DNA from: SLQH01 sp964612995
GTDB lineage: Bacteria > Planctomycetota > UBA11346
Direction: 5' to 3'
Assembly (NCBI GenBank): GCA_964612995.1
Contig: CAZTGE010000072.1
Location: 1 to 20,507, forward strand
DNA: 20,507 nucleotides
Position 1 is the stretch's first letter, and each line of letters begins with the position of its first letter. Under the pieces are notes generated by a model that worked only from the letters and a program-made list of their open reading frames with translations, did no database searches and was not told where the DNA came from. The translations under genes and the position numbers were made by a program. Below, piece by piece: positions 1 to 7,143 of this stretch.

Positions 1-60
1 GTTTGAGATTCTTGAGCCACTCATGGTGGCCTTGTGGTTCAAGCTGAGGCCAAGGCTTTC

Positions 61-90
61 CTCTGCGCACTTTGCGTCTTTGCGAGAGAT
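61..90. repeat. Possible dispersed intergenic repeat fragment at the left edge
   Basis: The stretch contains TTTGCGTCTTTGCGAGAGAT in a region visibly less GC-rich than the genes. From memory, very similar sequence recurs between genes in many unrelated bacterial genomes, often together with the CACAGAGAACACAGAG type of sequence that lies at the opposite edge of this window (20492-20507). Bases 1-137 hold no convincing gene. One frame stays open from base 2 to about 111 but has no recognisable product. Family membership is remembered, not computed. Confidence 0.3.
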
Positions 91-137
91 AGCAGATTGC
101 AGGAATATTTGAGCGGTTACGCGCAAAGAAGGGAAAC

Positions 138-167
138 AACCAATGCCCGATGGGACTGAGTGGTTAC
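138..167 (-). repeat. Degenerate copy of the 15748-15782 hairpin, reverse orientation
   Basis: The segment reads ATGCCCGATGGG then ACTGAGTGGTTAC. It matches the reverse complement of the hairpin at 15748-15782 over about 24 bases with two substitutions, and a three-base deletion (CTC) lies in the other arm. The outer bases AACCA (138-142) and TGGTT (161-165) can still pair around a GAT loop flanked by CCC/GGG. It lies 42 bases upstream of the U32 gene start, so it may sit in or near the promoter or leader of that operon. Confidence 0.65.
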
Positions 168-209
168 ATTTGGGTTACCATTGTGCGACCGCAGTCCTAG
201 AGTCGAATC

Positions 210-1430
210 GTGAACGCTTCCGCTACGCCGCGAGTCGGCTTCTCTGTTGCGGCGAACTATGACCGTGCTGCGATACCGCATCTCGCCGCCTATCCAGTGG
301 CCGAGGTCTATGGCAAGCTACCCCGGGATGGCATCGGCGGCGGCCGGCCGCGCTACCTCGCCACGCCCTTGCGTCGGCGCCAGCTGGCCGGCTACTGCGC
401 CGACCTGCGGCGTGCCGGTATCGGGTTCAATTACCTGCTCAACGGGGCCTGCTTCGCCAATCGCGAATGGGGCCGGCGCTGGCAGCGGCGGCTGATGCGC
501 CTGCTCGAGGACCTCGGCGCGATGGGCATCGATCGGGTGACCGTGGCCACGCCCTTCCTGCTCGAGCTGATCAAGCGCCGGTTTCCCGCCTTCCATGTAC
601 GGGTGGGCATCTTCGCCCAGATCGACACGCCGCGCCGGGCACGCTTCTGGGCCGATCTCGGCGCAGATGCGCTGACGCTGGAGAGCTTCTCGATCAACCG
701 CGATTTCGTTCGCCTGGCCGCGATCCGCGCGGCGGTCGACTGCGAATTGCAGCTGATCGCCAATCATGTCTGTCTGCCCAACTGTCCGATGCAGAACTAC
801 CATCAGAACGGCTTCGCCCACGCCTCGGATGGCTCGCGTGCACTGTTCATCGACTGGTGCTTCCTGCGCTGCAGCCAACGCCGGCTGCACGAGCCGGCCG
901 AGCTGATCAAGGCGGGATGGATCCGCCCCGAAGACATCGACCGCTATGCGGCGATGGGCTTCACCACCTTCAAGTTGCTCGAGCGCGGCATCCCCTCGGC
1001 CGCGTTGTTGCGTCGGGTGGCGGCCTATCACCACCGCCGCAGCGGTCCGGATCTCGCCGAGTTGCTCCTGCCCTACGGTTTCGCCGAGCCGCGCCGGCGC
1101 GAGATGCTATGGGGTCTGCGTAATTTCTTCCGCCCGCGCCAGGTCGCACCGTCGCGCCTGCGCCCGCTGCTCGCGCTCGCGCGCGACAGCGGCATGCTCG
1201 CCGCTTCGCCCTCGCGGCCCGTGCGGATAGACGCCGCGGCGATTCCGCCGGATTTCCTGGATGGATTCCGCGAACGGGAATGCGCCAGCCTGCGCTGCGC
1301 CGACTGCGGCTACTGCGCCGGGATCGCGGTGCGCGCAGTGCAGATCGACCCGGATCACCGTCGCCGCGCACTCGCCGCGCACGCCACCGCCGCCGACGAT
1401 CTGCTCGGCGGGAGCACCTGGGGTGTATAG
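210..1430 (+). CDS. U32-family protein (UbiU/UbiV/RlhA-like), possible oxygen-independent hydroxylase
   Basis: This 406-residue protein shows the U32 core: an N-terminal alpha/beta barrel-like region and the signature around residues 183-201 (NHVCLPNCPMQNYH). Four cysteines (C188, C192, C217, C221) sit where U32 enzymes bind a 4Fe-4S cluster. A second group (C358, C363, C366, C369; CX4CX2CX2C) is near the C-terminus. Characterised relatives are UbiU/UbiV (oxygen-independent hydroxylation in ubiquinone synthesis), RlhA and TrhP (RNA hydroxylation); older annotations call the family peptidases. The GTG start at 210 has only a weak ribosome-binding site, but no better in-frame start precedes the conserved region. 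The 3' end overlaps the methyltransferase by eight bases, so the three-gene run 210-3209 is probably one operon. The family is clear; the hydroxylase role is inferred from relatives and from the neighbouring polyketide synthase. Confidence 0.85.
   Translation: MNASATPRVGFSVAANYDRAAIPHLAAYPVAEVYGKLPRDGIGGGRPRYLATPLRRRQLAGYCADLRRAGIGFNYLLNGACFANREWGRRWQRRLMRLLEDLGAMGIDRVTVATPFLLELIKRRFPAFHVRVGIFAQIDTPRRARFWADLGADALTLESFSINRDFVRLAAIRAAVDCELQLIANHVCLPNCPMQNYHQNGFAHASDGSRALFIDWCFLRCSQRRLHEPAELIKAGWIRPEDIDRYAAMGFTTFKLLERGIPSAALLRRVAAYHHRRSGPDLAELLLPYGFAEPRRREMLWGLRNFFRPRQVAPSRLRPLLALARDSGMLAASPSRPVRIDAAAIPPDFLDGFRERECASLRCADCGYCAGIAVRAVQIDPDHRRRALAAHATAADDLLGGSTWGV
1411..1414 (+). promoter_or_regulatory. 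Ribosome-binding site (GGAG) fixing the methyltransferase start
   Basis: GGAG lies eight bases before GTG at 1423, inside the end of the U32 gene. It selects that GTG over upstream in-frame codons and implies translational coupling. Confidence 0.6.
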
Positions 1431-2139
1431 CCACCGCGCTCGGGGCGAAGAGTATCTCGATCACCCGGATTGCGATCCCGCGCTGGCCGTGGCCAGCTAC
1501 CGTTTCATGGCCCGGATCAACCGGTGGTGGGGCGGCACCCGGGCAGTGCAGCGCTTCCTCGCTCGCCTGGCGCGGAGGCATCCACCGGGAACGAGCCTGC
1601 GCGTGCTCGACATCGGCACCGGTGCGGGGGACATCCCCCGCGCGCTGCTGCGGTGGGCCCGTCGACGCGGGATCGCGCTGCAGATCACCGGCCTGGAGCC
1701 AGCCGCCCATGCCGCGGGCCTCGCGCGCCTCCACGCCGCTGGCGAGCCCGGCTTCACCGTGTTGGAGCAGGATGTCTTCGCCCATCGCGGCGCTGCGCCC
1801 TACCACGCGGCGATCGCCTCGATGATGGCGCATCACCTCGACGACGCGCAGCTGCGCCGGTTGCTGCGGCACCTGCGTGGGATCGTCACCGGCCCGGTGT
1901 TGATCAACGATCTGCACCGGTCGCGCAGCGCCGCCTGGGGCGCGCGGGTGCTGCTGCTCGGCGCGCCGCCGCAGCTGCGCCACGACGCGCTGCTCTCGAT
2001 CCGTCGCGGCTTTCATCCGCGCGAACTCGCCGGACTCGCCGTCGGCGCACAGGCGGCTGCGGTGCGCGTGCGGCGGGCCTGGTGTCACCGCGTGGTCGCC
2101 GAGATCACCTTTCCCGAGGAGACTGCATGGACGCCGTGA
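1423..2139 (+). CDS. Class I SAM-dependent methyltransferase
   Basis: This is a 238-residue Rossmann-fold methyltransferase. Motif I is VLDIGTGAGDIPRAL (about residues 62-76). An acidic residue follows after the next strand (TGLEPAA), and a later MAHHLDD segment corresponds to the post-motif region of UbiE-like enzymes. GTG at 1423 is chosen because GGAG lies eight bases upstream. The gene overlaps the U32 gene by eight bases and the polyketide synthase by thirteen, so the three are probably translationally coupled. Methyltransferases of this kind often accompany bacterial type III polyketide synthases and would O- or C-methylate the aromatic or pyrone product. The actual substrate cannot be read from sequence. 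Confidence 0.87.
   Translation: MYSHRARGEEYLDHPDCDPALAVASYRFMARINRWWGGTRAVQRFLARLARRHPPGTSLRVLDIGTGAGDIPRALLRWARRRGIALQITGLEPAAHAAGLARLHAAGEPGFTVLEQDVFAHRGAAPYHAAIASMMAHHLDDAQLRRLLRHLRGIVTGPVLINDLHRSRSAAWGARVLLLGAPPQLRHDALLSIRRGFHPRELAGLAVGAQAAAVRVRRAWCHRVVAEITFPEETAWTP
2116..2121 (+). promoter_or_regulatory. Ribosome-binding site (GAGGAG) of the polyketide synthase
   Basis: GAGGAG sits five bases before ATG 2127, within the last codons of the methyltransferase gene. It rules out the much longer open frame that continues upstream. Confidence 0.65.
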
Positions 2140-3209
2140 TCACCGGCCTGGCCACCGCCAATCCGCCCCTGGTGGTCAGCCAGGAGGACACGCTGGCCTT
2201 TCTCGAGCAGAACGTCGCGCTCGATGCGGATACCGCCGCGTTCTACGCCCGCCTGTTGCGCGATGGCCACATCCGCCAACGCAACTTCGGCATGCAGGAT
2301 CTCGGCGACGCGCTCGAAACCGACCCCGATCGCCTCCTGGCGCGTTTTCTGCGTTTCGCGCGCAGCACGGCGCTCGACGCGGCCCGTCGTGCGCTCGACG
2401 GCTCCGGGCTCGCCCCGGATCAGGTCCGCGGGCTGGTGGTCAACACCTGTACCGGCTATCTCTGCCCCGGACTGAGCGCCTACATCGCCGAGGATCTCGG
2501 CCTCGCGGAGTCGGTGCGCCACCAGGATCTGATGGGCATGGGCTGTGGCGCCGCGCTGCCCAACCTCGCCGCCGCCGCCGGCATGCTGGCCACCGGCGTC
2601 GATGGCCCGGTGCTCTGCGTGGCGGTGGAGATCTGCTCGGCCACGATCTGTCTCGGCCCCGAGCGCGAGCTGGTCGTGAGCAACAGTATTTTCGGTGACG
2701 GCGCAGCGGCGGCGGTGGTCGAGACGCCGGCGGCGGCCGGCGCACGCGCGTTGCTCGCGCTCTGCGACTTCGGCTCCGGACTGTTCCCGCGCTATCGCGA
2801 GGACCTGCGCTACCGCCATGCCAATGGGCGCCTGCGCAACCGTCTCAGCCCGCGGGTGCCGGTGATCGGTGCGCGCAGTGCGCGGACGGTGGCCACCGCG
2901 GTGCTCGAGCGTCAGGGGCTGCAGCTGACGGACGTCGACCACTGGGTGGTCCATCCCGGCGGCACGGTGGTGCTCGAGCGGGCGCAGCGTTCGCTGGGCC
3001 TGGAGCGGGAGGACCTCGACAGCGCTTACGCAGTGTTCCGCGACCACGGCAACATGTCGTCGCCCTCGGTGCTGTTCGTGCTCCGCCACCTGCTCGACAC
3101 CCATGCGCCGCCAGCGGGTGCACGCGGGATGCTGCTCGCCTTCGGCGCCGGGTTCTCGGCTTTCGCGCTGTTCGTGCGCTTCGCCGGAGCGGATCAGGTC
3201 GGATCCTGA
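2127..3209 (+). CDS. Type III polyketide synthase (chalcone/stilbene synthase family)
   Basis: The 360-residue length is normal for bacterial type III synthases. The catalytic triad is visible: Cys140 in GMGCGAAL, His276 in VVHPGG and Asn309 in GNMSSPS. The C-terminal LLAFGAGFSAF block matches the family's GxGxx loop. The enzyme should condense an acyl-CoA starter with malonyl-CoA units and cyclise the chain to a resorcinol, pyrone or similar product; starter and chain length are unknown. ATG 2127 is preceded by GAGGAG at five bases. It overlaps the methyltransferase upstream by thirteen bases and the convergent membrane-protein gene by sixteen at the 3' end. No FAD hydroxylase of the SrsC kind adjoins it; the U32 gene occupies that place in the operon. 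Confidence 0.93.
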   Translation: MDAVITGLATANPPLVVSQEDTLAFLEQNVALDADTAAFYARLLRDGHIRQRNFGMQDLGDALETDPDRLLARFLRFARSTALDAARRALDGSGLAPDQVRGLVVNTCTGYLCPGLSAYIAEDLGLAESVRHQDLMGMGCGAALPNLAAAAGMLATGVDGPVLCVAVEICSATICLGPERELVVSNSIFGDGAAAAVVETPAAAGARALLALCDFGSGLFPRYREDLRYRHANGRLRNRLSPRVPVIGARSARTVATAVLERQGLQLTDVDHWVVHPGGTVVLERAQRSLGLEREDLDSAYAVFRDHGNMSSPSVLFVLRHLLDTHAPPAGARGMLLAFGAGFSAFALFVRFAGADQVGS

Positions 3210-3880
3210 CGCGGATCCCCGCCTGGCTCGTCCGTCTGGTCATCCTGACCGCCGACCACCACCCGCAGGCCGCCAGGCGTGCGGATGGTGGTGCGCCTGC
3301 GTCCGGCGAAGCCGATGAAGCGCAGCATCGCATGCGGTACCTCGAGCTTGCGCAGCAACAGGACGTCCCAGGTGCTGAGGTGCTGGATCAGGAACAGCGT
3401 GCCGACCAGGCCCATCAGCAGCGCCTCGATCAGGGCCAGTGGTTCGTCGGTCGCTCCGAGCGTGCAGCGGCGTACGCCGCGTTGCGCGGCACCGGCCAAC
3501 AGCCAGGGGGCGAGTACGACCTCGCCGGCGCTGCGCAGGAGTGGCACCGTGCGTCGCACGCGCAGCGGATTCCAGCGCATCTCGAGCTGGGCCCGGGCCC
3601 GCTCGGCGATGGTGTGCGTGTTGCGGTCGTCGCAGTACCAGAAGGCGATGACCAGGTTGTATGTGATAAGTATCAGCAGGATGTGGACCGCCAGCAGCAG
3701 CGCGCTCGGCTGGGCGTCGAGCACGCGGGCGAATACGAACAGCGCCACGATCGTCGCCGCCGCGCGCAGGATCCAGGTTTCGCCGAAGGTCAGGTGGTAG
3801 CGCGCCCATCGGGCCCACAGCAGCTCGGCGAGCTGGGCGAGATGGAGTGCGATCAGCGAGGCGTAGGCGAAGGCGTACAT
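3194..3880 (-). CDS. Integral membrane protein of unknown function
   Basis: I do not recognise this 228-residue protein. It has about five hydrophobic segments (roughly residues 3-23, 36-54, 58-82, 118-133 and 147-168) separated by short basic loops, and a hydrophilic C-terminal tail rich in Arg, Gly and Asp. A charged loop around residues 83-112 (WYCDDRNTHT onward) probably faces the cytoplasm. ATG 3880 is chosen because the hydrophobic region begins there; TTG at 3943 or GTG at 3886 are alternatives and neither has a strong ribosome-binding site. It is the last gene of a minus-strand run with the PF04199 hydrolase and YjbQ genes. Its 3' end overlaps the convergent polyketide synthase gene by 16 bases. 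Confidence 0.65.
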   Translation of the reverse strand: MYAFAYASLIALHLAQLAELLWARWARYHLTFGETWILRAAATIVALFVFARVLDAQPSALLLAVHILLILITYNLVIAFWYCDDRNTHTIAERARAQLEMRWNPLRVRRTVPLLRSAGEVVLAPWLLAGAAQRGVRRCTLGATDEPLALIEALLMGLVGTLFLIQHLSTWDVLLLRKLEVPHAMLRFIGFAGRRRTTIRTPGGLRVVVGGQDDQTDEPGGDPRQDPT

Positions 3881-3916
3881 CGGCACGGGGTGTGGGCCGG
3901 CGGTGGCCGCGGCGCC

Positions 3917-3922
3917 ATTATC
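3917..3922 (-). promoter_or_regulatory. Weak candidate -10 box (GATAAT) before the membrane-protein gene
   Basis: On the minus strand GATAAT lies about 36 bases before ATG 3880, with a TTGC-containing segment 15-18 bases further upstream. If used, it would give the membrane protein its own promoter and support the ATG start over TTG 3943. One hexamer in GC-rich DNA is weak evidence. Confidence 0.2.
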
Positions 3923-3991
3923 GGCGATGAGGCTGCCGGGCAACCACCAGGGGGCTCGCCTTCGGCGCCGAACGGATGTGCGCGCTCTGGC

Positions 3992-4621
3992 TCAGAGGTC
4001 GCGCAACACCGCGCGGCAGGGAGCGCCATCGCCCCCGGCGAGTTTGAGCGGCAGGCAGGCGAGGTCGTAGACGCCTGGGTCCACCTGGCGCAGGTCGAGG
4101 CCCTCGAGGATCACGATCCCGGCCCCGAGCAGCAGGCGATGGGTCGGCGCGCCATCGTGCATCCGGCCGATGGAGAGGTAGTCGATACCGATCAGACGGA
4201 TGCCGGCGGCGATCAGGGACGCGGCAGCCGCGGGAGTGAGGGCGACGAAGTCTTCGGCGAAGCGGTGGCAGGGATCGCTCCAGCGCTCGCTGTTGTCGCT
4301 GCGCAGCAGCAGCCGGGTGATGCCGGTCTCGATCGCGGCGCTGGCGAGGTCGTCCGCATCGATCATGCCGCGGCCCCGGCAGTCGAGCACCTGGGCCGGG
4401 CCGAGCAGGGCCTCGAGCGGTAACCGATCCACCGTGGTCCCGGGCAGGAAATGAGCCGGGGCGTCGAGGTGGGTGCCGCAATGCGAACCGAGCTGGAGGG
4501 TGCTGGTCACGCAGGCGTCGGGATGATCGAGCCCGCCGTGGCGTTCGATCACCACCGGCGGGTCGCCGGGCCAGCCGACGAGGCCGGGCATGACAGGCAC
4601 GCTGATGTCGTGGATGGCCAT
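3992..4621 (-). CDS. Cyclase / kynurenine formamidase-like metal hydrolase (PF04199 family)
   Basis: This is a 209-residue, full-length member. The metal-binding signature GSHCGTHLDAPAHFLPG (residues 46-62) matches HxGTHxDxPxH. IGIDYLSIG (about 143-151) and the closing HRLLLGAGIVILEGLDL and YDLACLPLKLAG blocks are also typical. Members hydrolyse amide, lactone or ester bonds: KynB opens N-formylkynurenine, and others are annotated as cyclases. The substrate here is not evident. The 3' neighbour is the membrane protein and the 5' neighbour, nine bases away, is the YjbQ-like gene, so the three are probably co-transcribed. The nearby polyketide operon is convergent, so a role in polyketide ring processing is possible but speculative. 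Confidence 0.88.
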   Translation of the reverse strand: MAIHDISVPVMPGLVGWPGDPPVVIERHGGLDHPDACVTSTLQLGSHCGTHLDAPAHFLPGTTVDRLPLEALLGPAQVLDCRGRGMIDADDLASAAIETGITRLLLRSDNSERWSDPCHRFAEDFVALTPAAAASLIAAGIRLIGIDYLSIGRMHDGAPTHRLLLGAGIVILEGLDLRQVDPGVYDLACLPLKLAGGDGAPCRAVLRDL

Positions 4622-4630
4622 CTCGGCGCC

Positions 4631-5038
4631 TCAGCCGGTGGCGTGGACGGTGACCACCACGCTGCGCTGTGAGCGCGGACCGTCGAATTCGCACAGGAAG
4701 ATGTTCTGCCAGGTGCTGGTGAGCAGCGCACCATCGGCGACGGGGATGGTCTCGCCCGGGCCGACGATGCCCGCCTTGAGGTGGGCGTCGCCGTTGCCGT
4801 CCTGGCGATCGTGGCGCCACACGCCCTGCGGGATCAGCCTGGCCAGCAGATCGACCACGTCCTGCTGCACGCTGTCGTCCCAGTTCTCCTGGATCATGAT
4901 CCCGGCGGTGGCGCCGCGGACGTAGATGTTGACCAGCCCCTCGGCGATATCGCTGCGTTGCACGACTGCGACCACCCGATCGGTGATGTCGTAGAGGCCC
5001 TCGCGCTCTCGGGTCTGGACGGTGATGATCTCGCGCAT
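4631..5038 (-). CDS. yjbQ: UPF0047/YjbQ family protein (secondary thiamine-phosphate synthase-like)
   Basis: This 135-residue protein has the normal length for the family. Conserved blocks are VRGATAGIMIQEN (about 41-53), the NGDAHLKAGIVGPGE segment (about 81-95), LTSTWQNIFLCEFDGP and the closing VVVTV strand. Some homologues have weak thiamine-phosphate synthase activity, but the physiological role is unsettled. ATG 5038 is preferred over upstream starts because GAGGAT lies about nine bases upstream and the homologous region begins with MREIITVQT. It heads the minus-strand run that continues into the PF04199 hydrolase nine bases downstream. Confidence 0.88.
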   Translation of the reverse strand: MREIITVQTREREGLYDITDRVVAVVQRSDIAEGLVNIYVRGATAGIMIQENWDDSVQQDVVDLLARLIPQGVWRHDRQDGNGDAHLKAGIVGPGETIPVADGALLTSTWQNIFLCEFDGPRSQRSVVVTVHATG

Positions 5039-5232
5039 GGAGTGCGATCCTCGCGCTGCGGCCCGAGAGACAACCGGGGATCGACGACCTGCGCGCGATG
5101 ACGGGCCGGCTGGACTCCGGTTGACGTTGGGGCAGGTGCGCAGCGGGACCGTCGCCCTGCGTCGGTGGCGGTGGTCGGCCTGGCGTCCTTGGCGGTTGCG
5201 GTTGCGCGCCGGGGCGAACAATCCGCCCTCCC

Positions 5233-5988
5233 ATGTCACGCGAGCGCCCCGCACAGTCCGTCCGTCTGAACAAGGCCATCGCCCACGCCGGCATCTGCTC
5301 GCGGCGCAAGGCCGACGCCCTGATCAGCCAGGGCCGGGTGCAGGTCAACGATCGGGTCCAGCGCGAGCTGGGGGTGAGCATCACCCCGGGCGTCGATACG
5401 CTCGTGGTCGACGGCCAGCCGGTCGACTTCGGTGCCGCCCGCGCGCCCGAGAACACCATCCACCTCGCCCTGCACAAGCCGCCGCAGGTCATGAGCACCA
5501 TGCACGACCCGCAGCAGCGAGCGACGGTGGTCGACTACCTCAGCGACTCCTTGCGCGCGGCGCGGGTGCTGCCGGTGGGCCGGCTGGACTTCCTGAGCGA
5601 AGGCCTGCTGTTGCTGACCAACGATTACGCGCTGATCCACGCTCTGACCCATCCCTCGCGGCACCTGTCCAAGACCTATCTCCTCCACGTGCTCGGCGCG
5701 CTCGATGAATCGCAGCTCGCCGCGATGCGCGCGGGCATGACGCTCGAGGACGGCACAGCGGTGGCCGGGGTCAAGGTCGCGATCCAACGCCGCACCCGCC
5801 AGGGCGGGATCCTCAAGGTCCTGCTGCATCAGGGCGTCAACCGCCAGCTCCGCCGCATGTGTGCCCAACTCGATCTGCGCGTCCACCGCCTGATCCGCAC
5901 CAAGCACGGCCCGGTCTCGCTCGGCGATCTCGAGCCGGGCAAGATCCGCCGGCTCAAGTCGAGCGTGTTCCGCAACATCGTCCGCTGA
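5233..5988 (+). CDS. rluB: 23S rRNA pseudouridine synthase, RsuA/RluB family
   Basis: The 251-residue protein starts with an S4 RNA-binding domain (residues about 10-60: RLNKAIAHAGICSRRKADAL). The pseudouridine synthase domain has the signature VGRLDFLSEGLLLLTND, with catalytic Asp119. The VNRQLRRMC block near residue 205 is also typical. RluB modifies 23S rRNA in the peptidyl-transferase region; RluE/RluF and RsuA are close relatives, so the exact target is inferred. The ATG at 5233 has no clear ribosome-binding site, but the S4 domain begins only ten residues later. The 194 bases upstream, shared with the divergent YjbQ gene, show no recognisable promoter. The gene converges on the flavoprotein gene with a four-base gap. 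Confidence 0.92.
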   Translation: MSRERPAQSVRLNKAIAHAGICSRRKADALISQGRVQVNDRVQRELGVSITPGVDTLVVDGQPVDFGAARAPENTIHLALHKPPQVMSTMHDPQQRATVVDYLSDSLRAARVLPVGRLDFLSEGLLLLTNDYALIHALTHPSRHLSKTYLLHVLGALDESQLAAMRAGMTLEDGTAVAGVKVAIQRRTRQGGILKVLLHQGVNRQLRRMCAQLDLRVHRLIRTKHGPVSLGDLEPGKIRRLKSSVFRNIVR

Positions 5989-5992
5989 GCGC

Positions 5993-6568
5993 TCAGCCGC
6001 GCAGGCGCTGCGCGACCCAGGCCAGGTTCTCGGCCAGGCGATCGATCGTCGCCAGGCCCTCGGCGTCCTCGGCGACATCGCCCGGGCCCTTGCCGAAGGC
6101 GATGCTCCAGTAGCGCGAGCCCGGCACCACCATGTCGTTGATCGTGAACCAGTAGAGCAGCTGGGCGAAGGTGAAGTTCTGCCCCGCCCGCCGGGCCACG
6201 GCGATCGGCGCGCCGACCTTGCGGCTGAAGGGGGTGCCGTTACCGCGGGCGACGTAACCGGCGCGATCGAGCAAGGCCATCATCTCGGGTGTGGCCGAAC
6301 CGAAGTAGACCGGCGAGCCGACCACGATCACGTCGGCCTCCTCCATCGCGCGGTAGAGCGCGAGGAAGTCGTCGTCGTCGATCACGCAGCGGTCCTCGTC
6401 GTGCTCGCGGCACCAGCCGCAGCCGGTGCAGCCGGCGATGCGCTTGCCGGCGAGCGACTCGAAGCGGGTGCTGAAGCCCGCGGCCTCGAGGCCGGCGAGG
6501 CAGCGCTGGCAGAGCTGGTCGGTGTTGCCGTTGCGACGGGGACTGCCGCTGATGGCTATGGCCTGCAT
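5993..6568 (-). CDS. Iron-sulfur flavoprotein / NADPH-dependent FMN reductase family
   Basis: The 191-residue flavodoxin-like protein begins MQAIAISGSPRRNGNT, the FMN phosphate-binding loop. It has C47, C50, C53 and C61 (CX2CX2CX7C), the compact cysteine motif of Isf-type iron-sulfur flavoproteins that bind a 4Fe-4S cluster. IVVGSPVYFGSATPEM (about 87-102) is the second conserved FMN-site block. Such proteins move electrons between ferredoxin-like donors and acceptors, and some reduce oxygen or peroxide in anaerobes. ATG 6568 is chosen because AGGAG lies six bases upstream; a start seven codons earlier would place that site inside the gene. It follows the unrecognised 6604-7077 gene on the same strand with a 35-base gap. 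Confidence 0.88.
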   Translation of the reverse strand: MQAIAISGSPRRNGNTDQLCQRCLAGLEAAGFSTRFESLAGKRIAGCTGCGWCREHDEDRCVIDDDDFLALYRAMEEADVIVVGSPVYFGSATPEMMALLDRAGYVARGNGTPFSRKVGAPIAVARRAGQNFTFAQLLYWFTINDMVVPGSRYWSIAFGKGPGDVAEDAEGLATIDRLAENLAWVAQRLRG

Positions 6569-6574
6569 GGGGAT

Positions 6575-6579
6575 CTCCT
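6575..6579 (-). promoter_or_regulatory. Ribosome-binding site (AGGAG) fixing the flavoprotein start
   Basis: AGGAG on the minus strand, six bases before ATG 6568. It decides against the ATG seven codons upstream. Confidence 0.6.
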
Positions 6580-6603
6580 GGTGGGGCATGGGGTGCTATC
6601 CGC

Positions 6604-7077
6604 TCATTCCTCGGCCGCGGCACCGAGAACGTCCATCTCGCAGCGCTCGAAGGCCTCGATCACCGCCTCGCGTGCGTCGTGTTCGCTGCAGATGCCGTCG
6701 AAGATGGCCTCGCGGGCGTAGACCACCTCGAGGTAGAGGTTGAGCAGAGAGAGGTTGTCGTCGGGGTCGTACTCGATCATCCGTCCGAGGCGCAGATGCA
6801 GGCCCTCGAGGTCGGTCTGCCCGGCCTTGAAGCGGAACAGGAGGCTGTTGAGCAGTGAGTAGTAGTTCATCGGCACGTAGGGGCCCAGCTCGGCGCCGAG
6901 CACGGCCAGCACTCCGCTGCGATCCCGCGCCTGCAGGACCCCGAGCATCCACTGCGGCGGATCCGGTGTCACCTTGACCCGATTGTTGACCCAGTGCTGC
7001 AGCTCCCGGACGTGGATCAGTCGGAAGAGCAGGTGATAGTAACGGTCACGGATCTGGGCGTAGACATCCATATGCAC
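6604..7077 (-). CDS. Small protein of unknown function, probably soluble and helical
   Basis: I do not recognise this protein of about 157 residues. It is rich in Leu, Tyr, Glu and Asp, has no signal peptide or membrane segment, and reads as helical throughout (for example MNYYSLLNSLLFRFKAG and NLYLEVVYAREAIFDG). Its codon use matches its neighbours, and no overlapping frame gives a better protein. GTG 7077 has AGGA eight bases upstream; ATG 7071, two codons in, is an alternative. It lies upstream of the iron-sulfur flavoprotein on the same strand, so co-expression is likely. The large inverted repeat at 7144-7243 lies upstream of it. Confidence 0.7.
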   Translation of the reverse strand: MHMDVYAQIRDRYYHLLFRLIHVRELQHWVNNRVKVTPDPPQWMLGVLQARDRSGVLAVLGAELGPYVPMNYYSLLNSLLFRFKAGQTDLEGLHLRLGRMIEYDPDDNLSLLNLYLEVVYAREAIFDGICSEHDAREAVIEAFERCEMDVLGAAAEE

Positions 7078-7143
7078 GCCGCCGGTCCTGCCCGGCGGGT
7101 GCGCATCTTGGCCCCGGCGCGGGGGACAAGCAAGGGGCGGGGT

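Noticed and set aside
1..111. A partial coding frame entering from the left edge
   Set aside because: It is open for about 36 codons, but the translation matches nothing I recognise and the DNA resembles common intergenic repeat sequence.
2085..3104. A 339-residue open frame antisense to the polyketide synthase
   Set aside because: Its composition (runs of Arg, His, Glu and Ala) is that of an antisense shadow. The sense gene has the complete catalytic triad.
5039..5232. A promoter or riboswitch between the YjbQ and RluB genes
   Set aside because: TTGACG occurs at about 5122, but no -10 hexamer follows at a usable spacing and no conserved aptamer pattern is visible.
3918..5501. A 527-residue minus-strand open frame spanning the hydrolase and YjbQ genes
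   Set aside because: It is Arg/Pro-rich with no motif, and real genes in another frame explain the same DNA.
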